DNA of 64,000 nt from Lumnitzera littorea (Eukaryota; Streptophyta; Magnoliopsida; Myrtales; Combretaceae), in the NCBI GenBank assembly GCA_024138015.1, contig JAMXBB010000010.1, positions 83,799,958 to 83,863,957 of the forward strand, given 5' to 3'. Positions 11,816 to 25,100 of this stretch are shown in pieces. Position 1 is the first letter of the stretch, and every line of letters starts with the position of its first letter. Made by a program: the position numbers and the translations under genes. The notes beneath the pieces were generated by a model that did not search any database, had not been told where the DNA came from, and saw nothing but the letters and a program-made list of their open reading frames with translations.

Positions 11816-12888
11816 TATTAATACCGGCTGCAACACCCTTATTTTAAACAATAAAGAAACTCAATTCACACGTCTGTTGAGAATTTTATTTTTATTTCAA
11901 GAAGAGTGCTAACTAAACTCAGTGATGACTATAGTTAACAATGGATTTTTGAATTTTGTTATCTAATTTATAGTAAAATGATGCTACTGTAAAGATGTGA
12001 AAGAATATAGTATCGATATTATATTCTCATATAAGACGTGTATTATATCTTTATAGTAAAGATTCATGTTTACTTTTCAATATTTACCTATTTTATGTTT
12101 GGGTTTTCAATTTAAATCCTCAATATCTTCCGACTTTTATAACAAAAAAAAAAAAAAATGATTTCTGTCAACCTGATTAAAATTTTTTTCCATTTTTGCC
12201 ATGTCACAACTTCTCATTTGCCCCAGTTTGGTCCACCGTCATAGTTGGGTTTCGCATAATCCTTGAAAGACTTTTATGAGAAATTGAGTATATGGCTTAA
12301 TAATATTTGGCCTAATCCATGCTTGGCATTAGCTAATAATCATATGATTTTCCCCAAACGAATCTTGAATTTATGAGATGTAAAGAGATTGAACAAGCAT
12401 CTGCGAAATTGAAAATTAGGTATGCAAATTTTGCTGGGAGCATTAGCGGATACGGGGAATGGGGTCGGTCAAGTGATGGCAACAAAATTTCTAACCCATT
12501 GACTGTGTAAAGTAGAGAGGGAAATTATGTATTCACTCCTTGCCGTCACATCCATAATTGAATTCACCCGGTACACTTTTCCACAACTTTAGACAGACCA
12601 AAAAAATTTTACGTTTGATTCATTTGCGTGATAATGGGGTTGCTATCCTTTTCTTCCTAGCTAGCTACATGGCTTTCCTTTAAAGGCTAATATAAAACTA
12701 AAAAAAATCATGCAATGCGATAGCTTATCCTCCTCCGGGTATTTCATAGCTTTAGACTGAATCTAGTTCAATCGAGATATTGCAGCAGTAAAAACGTTAT
12801 CAACTTATTGAATACTCAAATAAAAAAATATATATAACTAGAAATTTAAATTAAGAAAAGATAAACGTGGAGATTAAATCTATTTTTG

Positions 12889-13130
12889 CCCTCTTTTTTA
12901 ATAAGGTCATATGGATTAGGTTTACCTCAAAAGAACTAAGCAAGATACGTCAACTTATTTGGGGCAGGATGATGTAACACGTCTGATGTCACAGGCGGAC
13001 ACAAACTTTTCCGGTTGAGGATTCATCCATGGACCGGACGTGGTCTTTGGTTAATAAACAATACTAGTTAATTAACATAGGACAGAAATAGATGAGGTCG
13101 GCTGTCTACGTTACTCTCGCCTCTTTTCAT
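12889..13130. repeat. Segmental duplication block (unit A) matching 30,635-31,440
   Basis: The words GGATGATGTAACACGTCTGATGTCACAGG here match GGGTGATGTAACATGTCTCATGTCATAGG near 30,719, and GAGGATTCATCCA near 13,017 matches 31,311. In unit B the two halves are separated by the solo LTR at 30,756-31,293; in unit A they are joined at about 12,993-13,011. The block is non-coding and shows the duplication reaches beyond the AAA-ATPase promoters. Confidence 0.75.
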
Positions 13131-13828
13131 ATCAAAAGATTTTTTTCGTTTTTCTGAAAAGATTAAACAACGAGAAAGAAAGGCATCAGGGACCACAACT
13201 ACTCAGCTATACGCTGATTCATATTTCCTTTTTCTATCCTCTTAAACCTTTTTTTAATCTTTAAAAGGAGGATATAAATCCGTAAATTTTCAATTTTACC
13301 CTTTAAAAAAAATATAAATCATAGATATATGTTTTTCTATCACGTTTGATAAGTAAAAATAATATGAAATGAAAAATATCGAAAAGTAATCTAATCAAAT
13401 TGAATCAAATTAAATTAAGGACAAAATAGTTAATCCATTTATGTATTTGAAAACTTCGTTGAAATTAACAGAATAACCAATCTATTATTGTATTTGAAAA
13501 TATCCTCAAAATTATTGATTCCATCCTTATATTTTATTTTATCCTAAACTAGATGAAATATATATATAATAATAATAATAATATTTATAAAATATCTTAA
13601 TTTATGGATGCTGTAAAGATATTCAAACACCCTATTTTTGCGGCTTGTGTTTTTAGAATTTTATTTATTTATTTTAAAAGAAAGGGTGATAATTCAAAAA
13701 CCAATGAAATAATTAAAAATGGAATAAAAAAAGAAAAGCACAAAAAGAGAATTGGAAAATACAAAAATTAAAAAAACTAGAGAAAAAATACAAAAATTTG
13801 TAAATAAGAAAAGAGTAAGTGAAAAAGG

Positions 13829-13857
13829 AAGAAGAAGAAGAAGAAGAAGAAGAAGAG
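13829..13857. repeat. (GAA)n microsatellite
   Basis: GAA/AAG trinucleotide run inside the probable LTR D. Confidence 0.9.
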
Positions 13858-14515
13858 TTTAGGAATAGGCTTTTCTTTAGTTTTAATAATGTTTTGGTGA
13901 ACCATTAAGTATTTATTTTGGTTAAAATAAATTAGTCCTTTTTAATTAAGTCTAGGTGGTTTTCTTTAAATAAATTTTGTTTGCACCATTGGAACTTCGA
14001 CTTGCAGTTGTGCACATGAGAGAGGTCTAGGGTTTGATTCCCATACTAGGCCCCTAGCACCTTTTTGTTTATTTCCCCTGAAGTCCCACGTTTGAGCATT
14101 GTATTGGACGATATTAAAATTTTCCTTCATTTTCTCCAGCTCTCTAGTATTTTCCATACATGGGATGCTCGATTTTGAGCCATTTTTTTATCCATTTTTC
14201 TTCGCAACTTCACCCAATTAATGGTGAAATTGCAACGTATCCTTGGAATACTTTGAATGATCTATTCAGTTAATGAGTTAAAATTGAGTCCAAAAATCAG
14301 AAAAAACTTCAATACCCGGATTTTCCTCTCTTTTCCAACTCATGGCCCATACTGCATCACACTTGTTTGTGTGCTTTCCACGCACACATGATTTCATTGT
14401 GCAATCATGTGCTTAGACATGGCCTTCCACGTTGAAAAAAAAAAAAATCACTTCACGAGTTAGAATTCATTAATCCAAAATCTTCTAATTTAATCCATTT
14501 TGAGTCCTTCCGAAA

Positions 14516-14523
14516 CTATAAAA
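14516..14523 (+). promoter_or_regulatory. TATA box of LTR D
   Basis: CTATAAAAGGGG is followed by a pyrimidine-rich leader, as expected at the U3/R border of a gypsy LTR. The placement rests on sequence appearance only. Confidence 0.45.
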
Positions 14524-15823
14524 GGGGAGAAACACTTTTCTACATCGAACACAACTCTAAACCCTCCATACAAGCTAAAAATCGAGTTTTCTCTCTCTAA
14601 GGGTTTCTAACCCGTAGTGCTTATTCTCTCTCTAGAAATCCTTAGTCTTCAACCAGTTTCGAAGGTAGCTACCTCTACCAGAACCTGACCCAAACGCCTA
14701 GCTTCTAAATGCCACCCTTTAGGTTCCCTTGCCGTGGCCGATAACCCATGAGCCACCAGTTCCAACTCGTCACCCACCACTACTCTTTGCAATATACCAC
14801 CTAAATCACTTCTTTTTGCAAAAATAACTTTACCAACGAGTTCCTTGATCCTAAAAACTTACCAAACGATTTCTATCTTGTTTCAATCATTGGTCATTTG
14901 AGCTCCCCGTAAACTTTCTCTCCCTAACTCCGACGACCACTCCACACCACCACGAAACCACCGCCATACGATGTGGCACCACCACCATTCCCACTTTCAT
15001 CAATGAGTTTCTCATTAAAGCGATCTTTTCCCTTTGAAGTTGATCCGGATTATTGGGGGAGCTTCTGCTTCTTCTTCTTTGAGTCCACTTCGAACCTAAA
15101 TCCCCAGATCCAACTCGCTCCAAAATTGATCCGACCCGTGCATTCCTTCCTCCAAACAAGTCCGACCCCTTTTATCTTCTTATTTTATTTAATTCTATTT
15201 CAATTTTTTTCTTTTTTTTTTTCCTCTTATTTTGTAATTTCTTTAAAATAAATAAATAAAGAAGAAAGCTTTTCATAAAAGATTTTCAAAAATCATTTTT
15301 TTATTTTATTTTCTTTCTTTTCTTTCTTCCTTGCAATAATAAAATAAAATCTTTAAAGAAAATACAATTTTCCTTTTGTCACTTAGGAAACAAGATTTTT
15401 CGTGAAGAAAGTAATAAATGAATTTCTTCTAAAAATTAGGATTCTAGGATTTTTCAATATATATATATATATAAATCTTCAAAATTTAGGACCCTTTAAA
15501 TAAAAATTAAAAAGGTTAAAAACTTAAATTCAACTATTTTCTTAAATTAAAATCAATCACTCACTAAAGTTTGAAAAAAAAAAAAAAAGGAACTATGGGA
15601 AGTCTGATCCTTACTAGAAGGTACGTTGGTACTTACGAGGGTGACTTAAAATAAGAATTTATCTTTTATTTTCCCTTTTGTAAATAAATTTATTTTCTTC
15701 TTTATTTCTTATTTTTGTAAAACAAATTAATTTTCTTTAGTTGTAAATTAGAATTCATCTTTAAAATTAAAAGGGAAATTTTGATAAATAAATTTAAATT
15801 CGAAAAAGTATGTGATACCTACA

Positions 15824-17151
15824 TAACCCTGTAATTCAATTTATAAATTTTTCAAACCTAATTAAAATTAGTTCGGTTCGATTTGGTTCACAATTTAAAC
15901 TGTTTGTGTGAAATTTTCACTAAATATTTTTATCTTCAATAAATATAAAATTTTAAATGAAATTTACTCAACTTAATCTTAATAATTAATCTAACATTAA
16001 GATAAAAAATAATAAGATATGAAAAATTTGATGAAATTTATGAAGATTAATGAATACATGAATTTTTTTTAAGCTAAACGATTCGATTCGGATCAAAATA
16101 GTATGACTTGGTTTACTTTTTCAAACTGAACCTTAAACCATTTATATATAATTAAACCAAACCATAAATCAAATTATTCAAAAAAAAAAAAAACCAATTT
16201 TTTGATTCGGTTGAAGGTTTGATCCACAGTTTGCGATTTTTTTCCCCAACCTTAAGTTTAACCATATTTCTCGATTCTAATGGGTGACGACTCCAAGGCT
16301 TCTCCAAAATATAAAGAACTAGGTTTTCCTTAATAATATTCAAGATTCAAACCAAATAGACATAAGATTAAGTTTAAATCAAGTTAAGGAAAATAAAAAT
16401 TAAAAAATTAGGCTTTACATTATACATTATTATACATTATATATTGCCTACCACATATTGCCTACCACATATTAGTATATGATTATAGATATAATATATT
16501 ATAATTAATAATACAAAAAATAATTTCATGTATATTTAAATATAAAAATACAACAGATCAAATATATAATATAGTTATCATAACATATAAAAAAATGATG
16601 TAATATATATTTTCTTATATCACAATATATAATATATTACTATAACTTGTAAAGAGATTTACATGTAATGTATAATATTTATTGCGATGTATACTTTAAA
16701 TGGAGAGAATTATTTACAAATAATATGCTATAGGCATATGAGGTAATTGTTCAATATACATGCTACGAGGAAGCCTAGTAAATGTCATCGCAATCTTTTT
16801 CCTTTGGTCAATAAAGTTATAGTGATTATACCCTAGAATGTGATGCCAATGGTGATTAATGTAAAATTTTTTCTTATAGTTATAATCACTTTATCTCCCA
16901 GATCGTGAAGCTACTAGCAGACTTGTAAATAAAATCTTGAACCATGAGTTAAATAAAAGATCATGAATATTACAATTTATTATTTGCATTGTTTGGAGAC
17001 TTTAAGCAGCAGCAGACAAGATGGATTACGGAATAGAAGATCAAATGATATATGTTTAAGTTTAAGGTTATACATGTGATTCCAATTATTGGAGCGAAAT
17101 GAAATGGCAATTCTTTCCTTTTTAAAATTGGAATCGAACTACTCCTTGAAG
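15824..17151. other. AT-rich repeat-like DNA, no gene
   Basis: The stretch 15,870-16,330 is dominated by words such as TTCGGTTCGATTTGGTTC and, inverted, AAACCAAACC, a worn dispersed repeat. At 16,440-16,473 a 14-bp unit (TATTGCCTACCACA) is tandemly doubled. I see nothing coding. Confidence 0.5.
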
Positions 17152-17560
17152 TTTTTTTTTTTTTTTTTTTTTAAACCAAAGAATGGAGTTTTGTTAACAG
17201 GAAGAAATCAAGGATACAAAGTTTCTATCCTTATCAAGCAAAAACATAAGATGAACTGGGGGTTATTCAACCCAAAAACAACATTTCATCCCTAACTTTC
17301 CTATAGATGATATCCAATTAGCACATAAATTAGCCTTATGGCGAGCTAGACAAAAAGAACAAATACAAAAGCTAGAAGAGAGACCAAATGTCTCTTAAAA
17401 TATGGAGCCAACTCCAAGCAAAACAGGAAAATTTGTTGATAGAGTGAAAAACAACCTTAGAATCCATCTCAACTTGTATCCTTATCCATCCTCTTGCCAT
17501 TGCCAAAAGCAAGCCTTCTCAAATTACTAATGCCTTGACCAAATCAATCGAATCAATCAA
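17152..17560 (-). mobile_element. 5'-truncated LINE remnant: RNase H-like tail and poly(A)
   Basis: On the minus strand 17,560-17,320 reads, with stops, as GLLLAMARGWIRIQVEMDSK, then VVFHSINKF, WSWLHILRDI and, in another frame, ARHKANLCANWIS. This is the pattern of the RNase H-like domain at the end of plant L1-type LINE ORF2 (ALLEGLLLA.ARG...E.DSK.VV...IN, ...R.AN..A.WLA). About 150 bases further on, the minus strand ends in a run of 21 A (T on the plus strand, 17,152-17,172), as a LINE 3' end should. The 5' side is truncated and the stop codons show it is dead. A free-standing RNase H-like gene fragment is less likely given the A-tract. Confidence 0.65.
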
Positions 17561-19570
17561 AAAAGAAACTAATATTGTAGCCATAAGGTTAGATTATTGT
17601 TAGGTTTTATAGATCAGAAAAAATATAGCAAAAAAAAAAAAAAAAGCTATAAAAACTATAAGACCTACTCTAGGATCCATGTGTGACATACAATAAAAAT
17701 ATATATAAATAAAAGATTATAAAACTATCTTTTTCCCAATGAGAAGTATTGTCTCCTTTAGGGGATAAAGTTTAATTGAAATCTAAATCCGATTTGTTGC
17801 TTCAAAAATATATTCACCATAAGGACTCCAAATGTAATTCCTCTAACGATATCCACACACACGTTAATAAGAACAAATTATAATCCTTTATATTGCTAGA
17901 AAATTAGAATTAGAATTAGAAAAACTAAAAAGCAAAATATTATATCTCTTTCTTTCTCTTATCTTTTCTTAAGATGTTTCTTTAAATAAAAAATCATCAT
18001 CATAACTCTTACTCTTTCTCTTATTCTTGTATCTTTTAAACATTAACTAAAATTATTGAAAGAGACCTTTTTTAATTACCATAACCTTTCAATTGTATAA
18101 AAATTAAACGTATAATTAATGACAGACAACTTTTTAATTGCCATGAACTTTTCATTTATAATTGAATATGGAATTAATAAATTGCATATCCTTTCAATTG
18201 CTATGAACTTTTCAATAGTAATTAAACATGGAATTAATAAATTCCATCTATTTATACATGAAAAAATAATAATAAAATATATAATTTTTAAAAGGTATTT
18301 AACCACAAATGTATATTATGAAATAAAATAAATTGTTTTCAATTTATTATTTCAAATCAATTTATTCTAACTCTAAAATAATTATTGATATCAAAACTTT
18401 ATTCTCATTAATCGTGTTATAGTGTATGACCTTATAAGTTTCTATACACGGAAATAATGTATATATAAATATAAACCAAGGTAATCATCTAACAATAGTT
18501 ATTGATCGTCTAACGTAATAAAAAAAGTGTGAACAAGAAATCACTATGAACCAATTATTACGTAATTAAATCTCTTTATTAAATGATATCCTAATTAAAC
18601 TATTGCATGTCATGTGATCAGCTTTAATTATTTTACTTGGTTTTCAATATAAAATAAACTTAATAATACTTGCTATGGCAATGGACTTATAAGTCACTAT
18701 TATCTTAACCAAATGGCCCTATATATTAACTCCTTAATCCAAGAGAATAATAAATTCTATCTTGACTCATGACTATTCTCTGTATAATTCATGTTGTACT
18801 CAATAACCGTATTATTTACAATCCAAATATCCAAATAAAAGCTATGTTTAACAGCATTTTCATATATTGGATATATGAAGGTCTCTAGTCTAAGGATTAT
18901 TTACGTTCATTCATTTAGAGGAGAGACCAATAACATTAAACATGTGATGTTCTCTATTAGCAAGTTATGTCCAATGTACCTTCTTAACTTTAAGTACCCA
19001 CTTATATAACTTGGATATCTTTTCTCAATCCAATGAGAATTACCTTAGTTATACAATGTGTTGGTCTAAATATCTTTATCCTCTCTAGATATTTATCAGA
19101 TCAAGAACAACTTTTAGATAATATAATATAATGCTCACTGATAATACATATTTATTATAATTCCATATATACTCTAATTATCTATGGGATTTTATTGTAA
19201 AATATATATCAACAAAATATATATAAATACAATGAATACTTACTTTTTATAAATAATATCAATAAATACATAAAAAAAATATCTTAACACGTTGTACATT
19301 AATTACAACAAAACTCCTACATACAACATCGACACCAACACCAGCTCATCTACTTCTAAACATGAAATTGCAATTCAATTCCAATTCATTCTCACTTACC
19401 AAATGTGCTACTATGTTTGTTCCATATCCTCTTATATTCCTTATACTTAAAACTAAGCACTTATAGATCCCTAAATCGTTGAAAATATATGCTTCTAAAT
19501 CTTACTTTGCTTTTCACTATTAGATTAAATGAATAAAATTACTAATGATATCCTTTTATTAATATTTTTA
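17561..19570. other. AT-rich intergenic DNA, no gene seen
   Basis: It contains an A-tract near 17,629-17,645, the tandem repeat at 18,075-18,250 and, from about 18,470 to 19,310, an LTR-like but unassigned stretch. The equivalent interval of unit B is far shorter, so much of this DNA is probably inserted. Open frames at 18,076-18,331 are the tandem repeat read in two directions. Confidence 0.5.
18075..18250. repeat. About 60-bp tandem repeat, three imperfect copies
   Basis: AATTGCCATGAACTTTTCAT (18,136) and AATTGCTATGAACTTTTCAA (18,196) head two 60-base units that both run into ATGGAATTAATAAATT. A weaker first copy starts near 18,075 (AATTACCATAACCTTTCAAT). Confidence 0.8.
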
Positions 19571-20000
19571 AAAGGGAAAAATGATCATGTAGTGGACCAA
19601 AAAGTACCTTTGCAAATGCAATTTTATAAATAAAATAATTAAGCACATGTATAAGAAATAGAAGGGGTGTAATGTAATTGCAATTTGCCTTAAAATAATA
19701 ATGATAAAGTGCATTAGTATATTTTAATCAGTTTATAGTAGAAAGTAATATAGGATTTAAAGCATGTTTTTAAAAGATTTAGGTATCGCTCTCTCTCACA
19801 AAACCTCTTTCATAAACCTTAGTTCCTACCCCTCCTTTTCTTTTTCTTTTTTTTGGGCAAAACCTACCTCTCCTTTTGAAATATCATTTCTTTCACCATC
19901 CTATATCCACAAATGTACCATATTGATTTCAATATTTGCAAATTCCCACTTTTTCATATGTGAAAACCTATGAATTTGCTATTTTTCTAGGATTCTCACA
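19571..20000. repeat. Segmental duplication block (unit A) matching 31,815-32,225
   Basis: Shared landmarks, with indels, are a GATAAAGTGCATTAGTATATTTTAATCAGTT/AGTAAAGTATTGTAGTATATATTAATTAGTT pair (19,702 and 31,968), AATATAGGATTTAAAGC/AAAATAGGATTTAAAAA (19,747 and 32,019) and a TCTCACAAAAC string (19,793 and 32,065). The words resemble a gene's 5' leader but I recognise no protein in either copy. Confidence 0.7.
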
Positions 20001-22189
20001 AATATGGCTAATTGCATATCTAAGTAAATGCTCCAAAGGAAATAAAATTGAGTTCCTTTGTATTTTTAGATATTTATAATTTTCATGTGATTTTGATTTA
20101 AAGAGCAAAGAAAAATAAAATAAAAGATATTAATAAAATAATTTAGAAGATATGATACATCAATAAATTAACTCAAATTGGATTTTCTTTCATTCTTAAC
20201 TAATATGATGCACAACTAAAAATTAAATAGGATTGTGAATTACTTAATTGATATGACACACAATTAAATAATAGAAAGGTACTCGCAATGGAATTAAAAA
20301 AAAAATGTTGCAATTAGTCCATGGATATGATATATCATTAATTCAATGTCAATAATGCTTTGCAAAGAAACTCTTATAAAAAGATTTGATTCAATATAAT
20401 AAAGTCAGTAACTGATAATCTATTTATAGCAAAATTTATATATAAGCCTTGGGAACATAAGGGCAAGATTCTTATAAAAGTATAAGTCTTAGAGTTGTGA
20501 TCCTTATAATGAAACTTTCTACCAAATTGTATACCAAATAGACACGTGTTTATTTATAATATGTGAATCAAGAAATATTGCAAATATAATAAAATCTAAT
20601 AGGGTACAAGTCATTCGACAAATAAAATCTAATAAAACATTTAGTTAATTATCATTTTCATAAATCTTAATAACCTAAATTTAATTACTAAAATAAGACA
20701 CAAAAAAATTAATATCTCAAAATAAAATTTAAAAATAAAAATAATATTTACATCATTTCTTAATTGTGTTACCTTTAAATTATCCGTGTAAAATTGACAT
20801 TAAATTGAAGTAATTCATGATTTATATCTCAATTTTACTATTTTTTTTATAATTATACACCTCTAGCTTCAACTTATTTGATTATACACATAATTAAAGA
20901 TTTAAATCTCATTATCTATATCTTAACTAACTTTAATTTACACTGTTACTTTAGTTAACATGATCCACCAATTGGATGATCGTAAGTGGATCTTATGACC
21001 TACTATCTTATAAACGGTGGCCGGTGACCACATGTTAAGGGTTGCACAACCTTTTTAAGGTCGTAGGTGGCTATCCCTTTAGTTGATTGCATTGACTAGA
21101 CTAACAGTGTGAATTAAAGTTAATTTAAATATAAACGATGATAACTAAATCTTTACTTCAGTACATAATTATACAAATTGAAACCTCAAGTGTATAATTG
21201 TGAAAAGTGACAAAATTAAGATATAAATTTTAATATTGACCCATGTTAAAATCCTCACTCCTATGTGTACGCACCTCATTTTTGCCCTCTTATAGGTTAG
21301 TATTTCATGAATTAAAAAAATTGAAAAATGAAAAATACAAAAACTTTTAAGAACAATTGAATCTTAGGAAAATAAAGACTCTAGATTTTTTAAGTATCTT
21401 TAGGTGACATTGAATAGGTCATTTCTTTTTAAGGTCTTTAAATTATTTAGAAAAGATCGTTTAATTTTTGTATTGGGTCTATGTAAAAACAAAAAATTTA
21501 ATTAAATTGGGCTTGAATAAAAAATTAATTCGTAGGGATAAAATTGGTCAATTTTAGGTTGGAACTAGATTTAGTATAATTATTTATTTATTTTTTAAAA
21601 AGAAGTAGAATATTTAAAAAAAAAAAAGGCAAGGGGGATCGGATCGGATGTAAAACCTAGTCTATGAAGTAAGGTTGATAGCCTTTGAGTATGGAGCCAG
21701 TGTATAACGCAGGTACATATGCACATGTAGTTTTGTCTCTCTCAAGTACGTGTGGTACACGCGCCATCCCAAGTACGTCTATACATGTCACACATGCTAA
21801 GTGTGAGATTTTCTTGTTGTTTCCTTCAAATTCCTATACTTTCCCTAGCAAGCTCAAGTTGTTCCCAGTGTGGTGGCTCTTGTTTGAGCATGTCACAACT
21901 CGGAGGAGGTTAAGTCATGGTAGTACCGCTATATAATATGAGAAGATCTAAGATTAAGCACTATTCTTGATCAAGGGCCTTCAATGTACTACACGAGCCA
22001 TTTCACAACTTCAAATTCCTCATAGTAGCTAGGATCAAGTAATAATCAAGCACATAACATAAAATCATGCCATCAATTTAAAACTAACACAAACATAAAT
22101 ATGAGGGTATAATAAGGTTTTCTCCTAACAAAAGTCATACAGAACTGAAATATGACATTACTAGTACTCCATGCTACTTAATATACTAA
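20001..22189. other. Intergenic, no gene seen
   Basis: AT-rich DNA with short low-complexity frames. The frame at 21,685-21,936 shows no known motif. I see nothing to annotate. Confidence 0.5.
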
Positions 22190-25100
22190 GGATAATTAAA
22201 TAATAATAAAGAGTTCAAATATAAGTAAAGTGTTCTTTCGAGCTCTTATCTTCTTCACACTGATCAACCCTATGTTGGTGCAATTAACCTTGGGCTTCTT
22301 ACGGTATAGCTCTAACCAAATTTCTTGAAATAATAACAAACCATATGAGGGTAAGCTCAACTGTTTAGTGAGTAACCTTCCTACCTTACTATCAAATATT
22401 AAGCAAGTTATTAAACAAGCGTATGGATGTATGACATGCATATGTGATGCAAATAGTATAGACAGTCAAATAGTAATTGTATACAACATGATTGACGCCT
22501 ACCGTTGCTTAAGTTGGGAAGTATTTAAGTACATCAAGAGCTATGTATCCACATCCAATACAAAGTATCTTAATAATATAATTACCTTTAGTAGTAGACA
22601 TAACTTGGCCTCAAGCAAAAGGCTACACTCTTTGGAGCCAAGTAACTCCTAAAGGTTAAGGCATAAACATGTCGTACGAAATACATTATATGATAAACAA
22701 TTACGATACACAAAATCAATATGGATCTATCTAAGCATAATCTCCCATTTTACTGCGTAGTGCTAATTCCCTTTAGTTTATGCTATTGGATGTAATGCAT
22801 ATCCAATTCAATTAAAAGTCAAATACTTATTAACTCAGATTCATAGATGGCCAATCAAATATATTTTGACACTCCAATATCTTGAATTCTAATGCAATAA
22901 TCATAGATGTTTGGAGTATCTTATGATATTTTGCAAGCAGAATTCAACCATAGCAAACACATACAATATCCCATTTACCCCAACATGGAACAAATTCAAT
23001 TATCAAATATATTTAGATAATGAACTATCTATAAGCACTTAACAAAGTAAAATAAGGAGTAGTATACTCACTCAGCTCTAACACTTAGCAATCCCAATAG
23101 TCCTCAACTCTGTCCAACTCAGAATCTTCGTCACCTAAACAATACATTTAAAGTCTATCAGTATTTTATTTACTGCAACTACCTAGGCTTTATTGCTCAA
23201 TAATCATGTTTTAGTTGTTTTCATAATTCAAACATAGTTTGTTCATTTTAACTCTGGTTTTAATGATATTATAGTCATTTTCATCATTTTTTAGTATTCT
23301 TTCATTTGGTAAGGTCATTTTTGGGTTTTTGAGTTAGTAAGTTCTCGGTTTCGGCCTCATAAGTTTGTGAGCCCAAATGGTTAGTAGAGTCACTTTAGGG
23401 TTTAGGCTAAGTTTTAGGGTTTAGGCTTAGTTTTTGATCTTGAGCCTTATACTTAATAACTTAGACTTCTTTTTAGTATTTTAATTGGACTTTTTCTTCC
23501 TAATACTTTAAATTTTTTAGTGTAGGCCTTAGTAGTACTCTTATGGGTATAGGTAGGCTTTTTTTCTAAGTTTAAGGCTCCAAATCATTAACGGGCTTAT
23601 GATGGGGGTCTTAGATGGGCTTTTAGGTTTTGTGGGCCTCTTAAATAACTTATTTTAAGCTTCTCAACCTAAGGTTTAGATATGTTACCTTCCTAAATGG
23701 GCTTTAAACTTAGTTCTTTTAAGTTTTTTGGCCTAAATTGCATTTTAGGGCCTTAGGCCTAATCTCACTTATCTTTTTGGGCCTAAGCCCACCATTAACC
23801 TTAAATTTGGCCTACTTTCTTTAAGTTTATAGATTTGGTCATTAAAGTTAAGGTGATCATTAACATTATTTTTAAGTCTCTAATCACTAACTAAGCTAGT
23901 TTAAGGCTTTAGCTAAACATTAGCTTATTTAACTTGGTTAATTAAGTCCTAAATCACACCTAACACTAAATAATCATGTTATTAAGTTAATAAACTAAAT
24001 TTTGCAGATTTGAAGTCCTCGTAGAAGTGGTGGCCATCAAGTGTCCTTATGGATACTCTTTCTATTTTCATGTAACACTTGTTTTTAAGGTGATTTCCCT
24101 TAAGTAATTTATGTTTTTACTCACCTATTACTACAATCATAAGATAATATTGAGTAGACAAGTGGAGTAAGCCTAAGAAGGTGGAAACATGCAAAAGAAA
24201 TGGGGGGTTTATCACATCACTTAGTGATTTAGTCATAAAACCAATATTATACTACACTTCCCTACTTATTAGTGTTGTAACTCTAACTAAGGTGTGTTTT
24301 TTTTTTTTTTTTCACTAACCATGTTTGTTCTTCATGAAACAACCTAAAACATCTAAGACATGGTTGTAAATTGAATATTATTCATCAAAATGTAACTTCC
24401 TATCATTATCCTACAAGAAAAAGAAAACTAAAAAAAAAAAACCTAGCTTAGACACTTATCGGAGAAAGGGGTATAGATGGCTTCCTTGTAAGTGTTGTGC
24501 CATAGACTTTTGTGTGTGTGTGTGTGTGTCAAAGGGTTACAGGAGTGTATGTGGTGAGGAGCTTGGTGTTTGGTGGCTTGAAGCAGTGGTGGTGGCAGTA
24601 GGGTGGTTAACATTGGTGTTTGTAGTGGTCGGTTGGAAGGGAAATGGAAGGTGTTTTGGTGTTTGATATTTTTAGGGAGTCTTTGAGAGCTTAGAAAATG
24701 AAGAAGAATGAGGGAATGAGGGTGACAGTGAGAGTGGCCAGTCGTGAATGGTAGGAGAAGGGAACTAAGTGTGGGTTTTTGGGTAATAAAGGATTTAGCC
24801 AAAAAGGGGACCATGTACCCCTTAATTTATTGCATTTTGGGGAAGATCTTATCTCCTTAAAGTACAAGATGTACTAAATGTAATTAAGGAGTTGTCTTGT
24901 CGTCCTTAACCATACTTAACTTGTAGTAAATTAAGATGTAATAGAGGTTGATTAAGGATTAGGGTTTGTTTAGGGTGATTGAGGATAATTAGGCATAATT
25001 AGCTTAGTTAAGTGTAATTAGGGCATGTTTAGGGTTTTGTTAGGTTTTTTTATATTACAATTTAATTGATTTAAGCACCTTACACGTGTGCCTAGGGTTT

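Larger units (their letters stand above)
10531..13620. other. AT-rich intergenic DNA between CACTA-like end and LTR D
   Basis: I see no gene. It contains TA tracts (10,616-10,634), a repeated AT-rich block at 11,497-11,815 and a block shared with unit B at 12,889-13,130. Reading frames are short and low in complexity. Confidence 0.5.
13621..15823 (+). mobile_element. Probable long solo LTR (family D, Ty3/gypsy type)
   Basis: The block is organised like a long gypsy LTR. It opens with CAAACACCCTATTTTTGCGG, resembling the TGTAACACCC start of many plant gypsy LTRs. A purine-rich segment with a GAA microsatellite follows, then a TATA box at 14,516 (CTATAAAAGGGGAG) and a CT-rich leader with TCTCTCTCTAAGGG-type words. 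It ends near ATACCTACA at 15,823. It is absent from the matching interval of unit B (between about 31,500 and 31,815). I found no convincing target duplication and both edges are approximate. Open frames in it (for example 14,973-15,251) are low-complexity. Confidence 0.45.

Noticed and set aside
14887..15251. Overlapping frames on both strands suggesting a gene
   Set aside because: They fall in the CT-rich leader and poly-pyrimidine part of LTR D and are low-complexity.
21685..21936. 83-codon plus-strand frame with a less biased composition
   Set aside because: No motif, no splice-linked partner frames and no similarity to any family I recognise.
24443..24814. 123-codon minus-strand frame rich in H, P, S and T
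   Set aside because: It includes a TG microsatellite read as THTHTH and lies in repeat C; no domain is recognisable.
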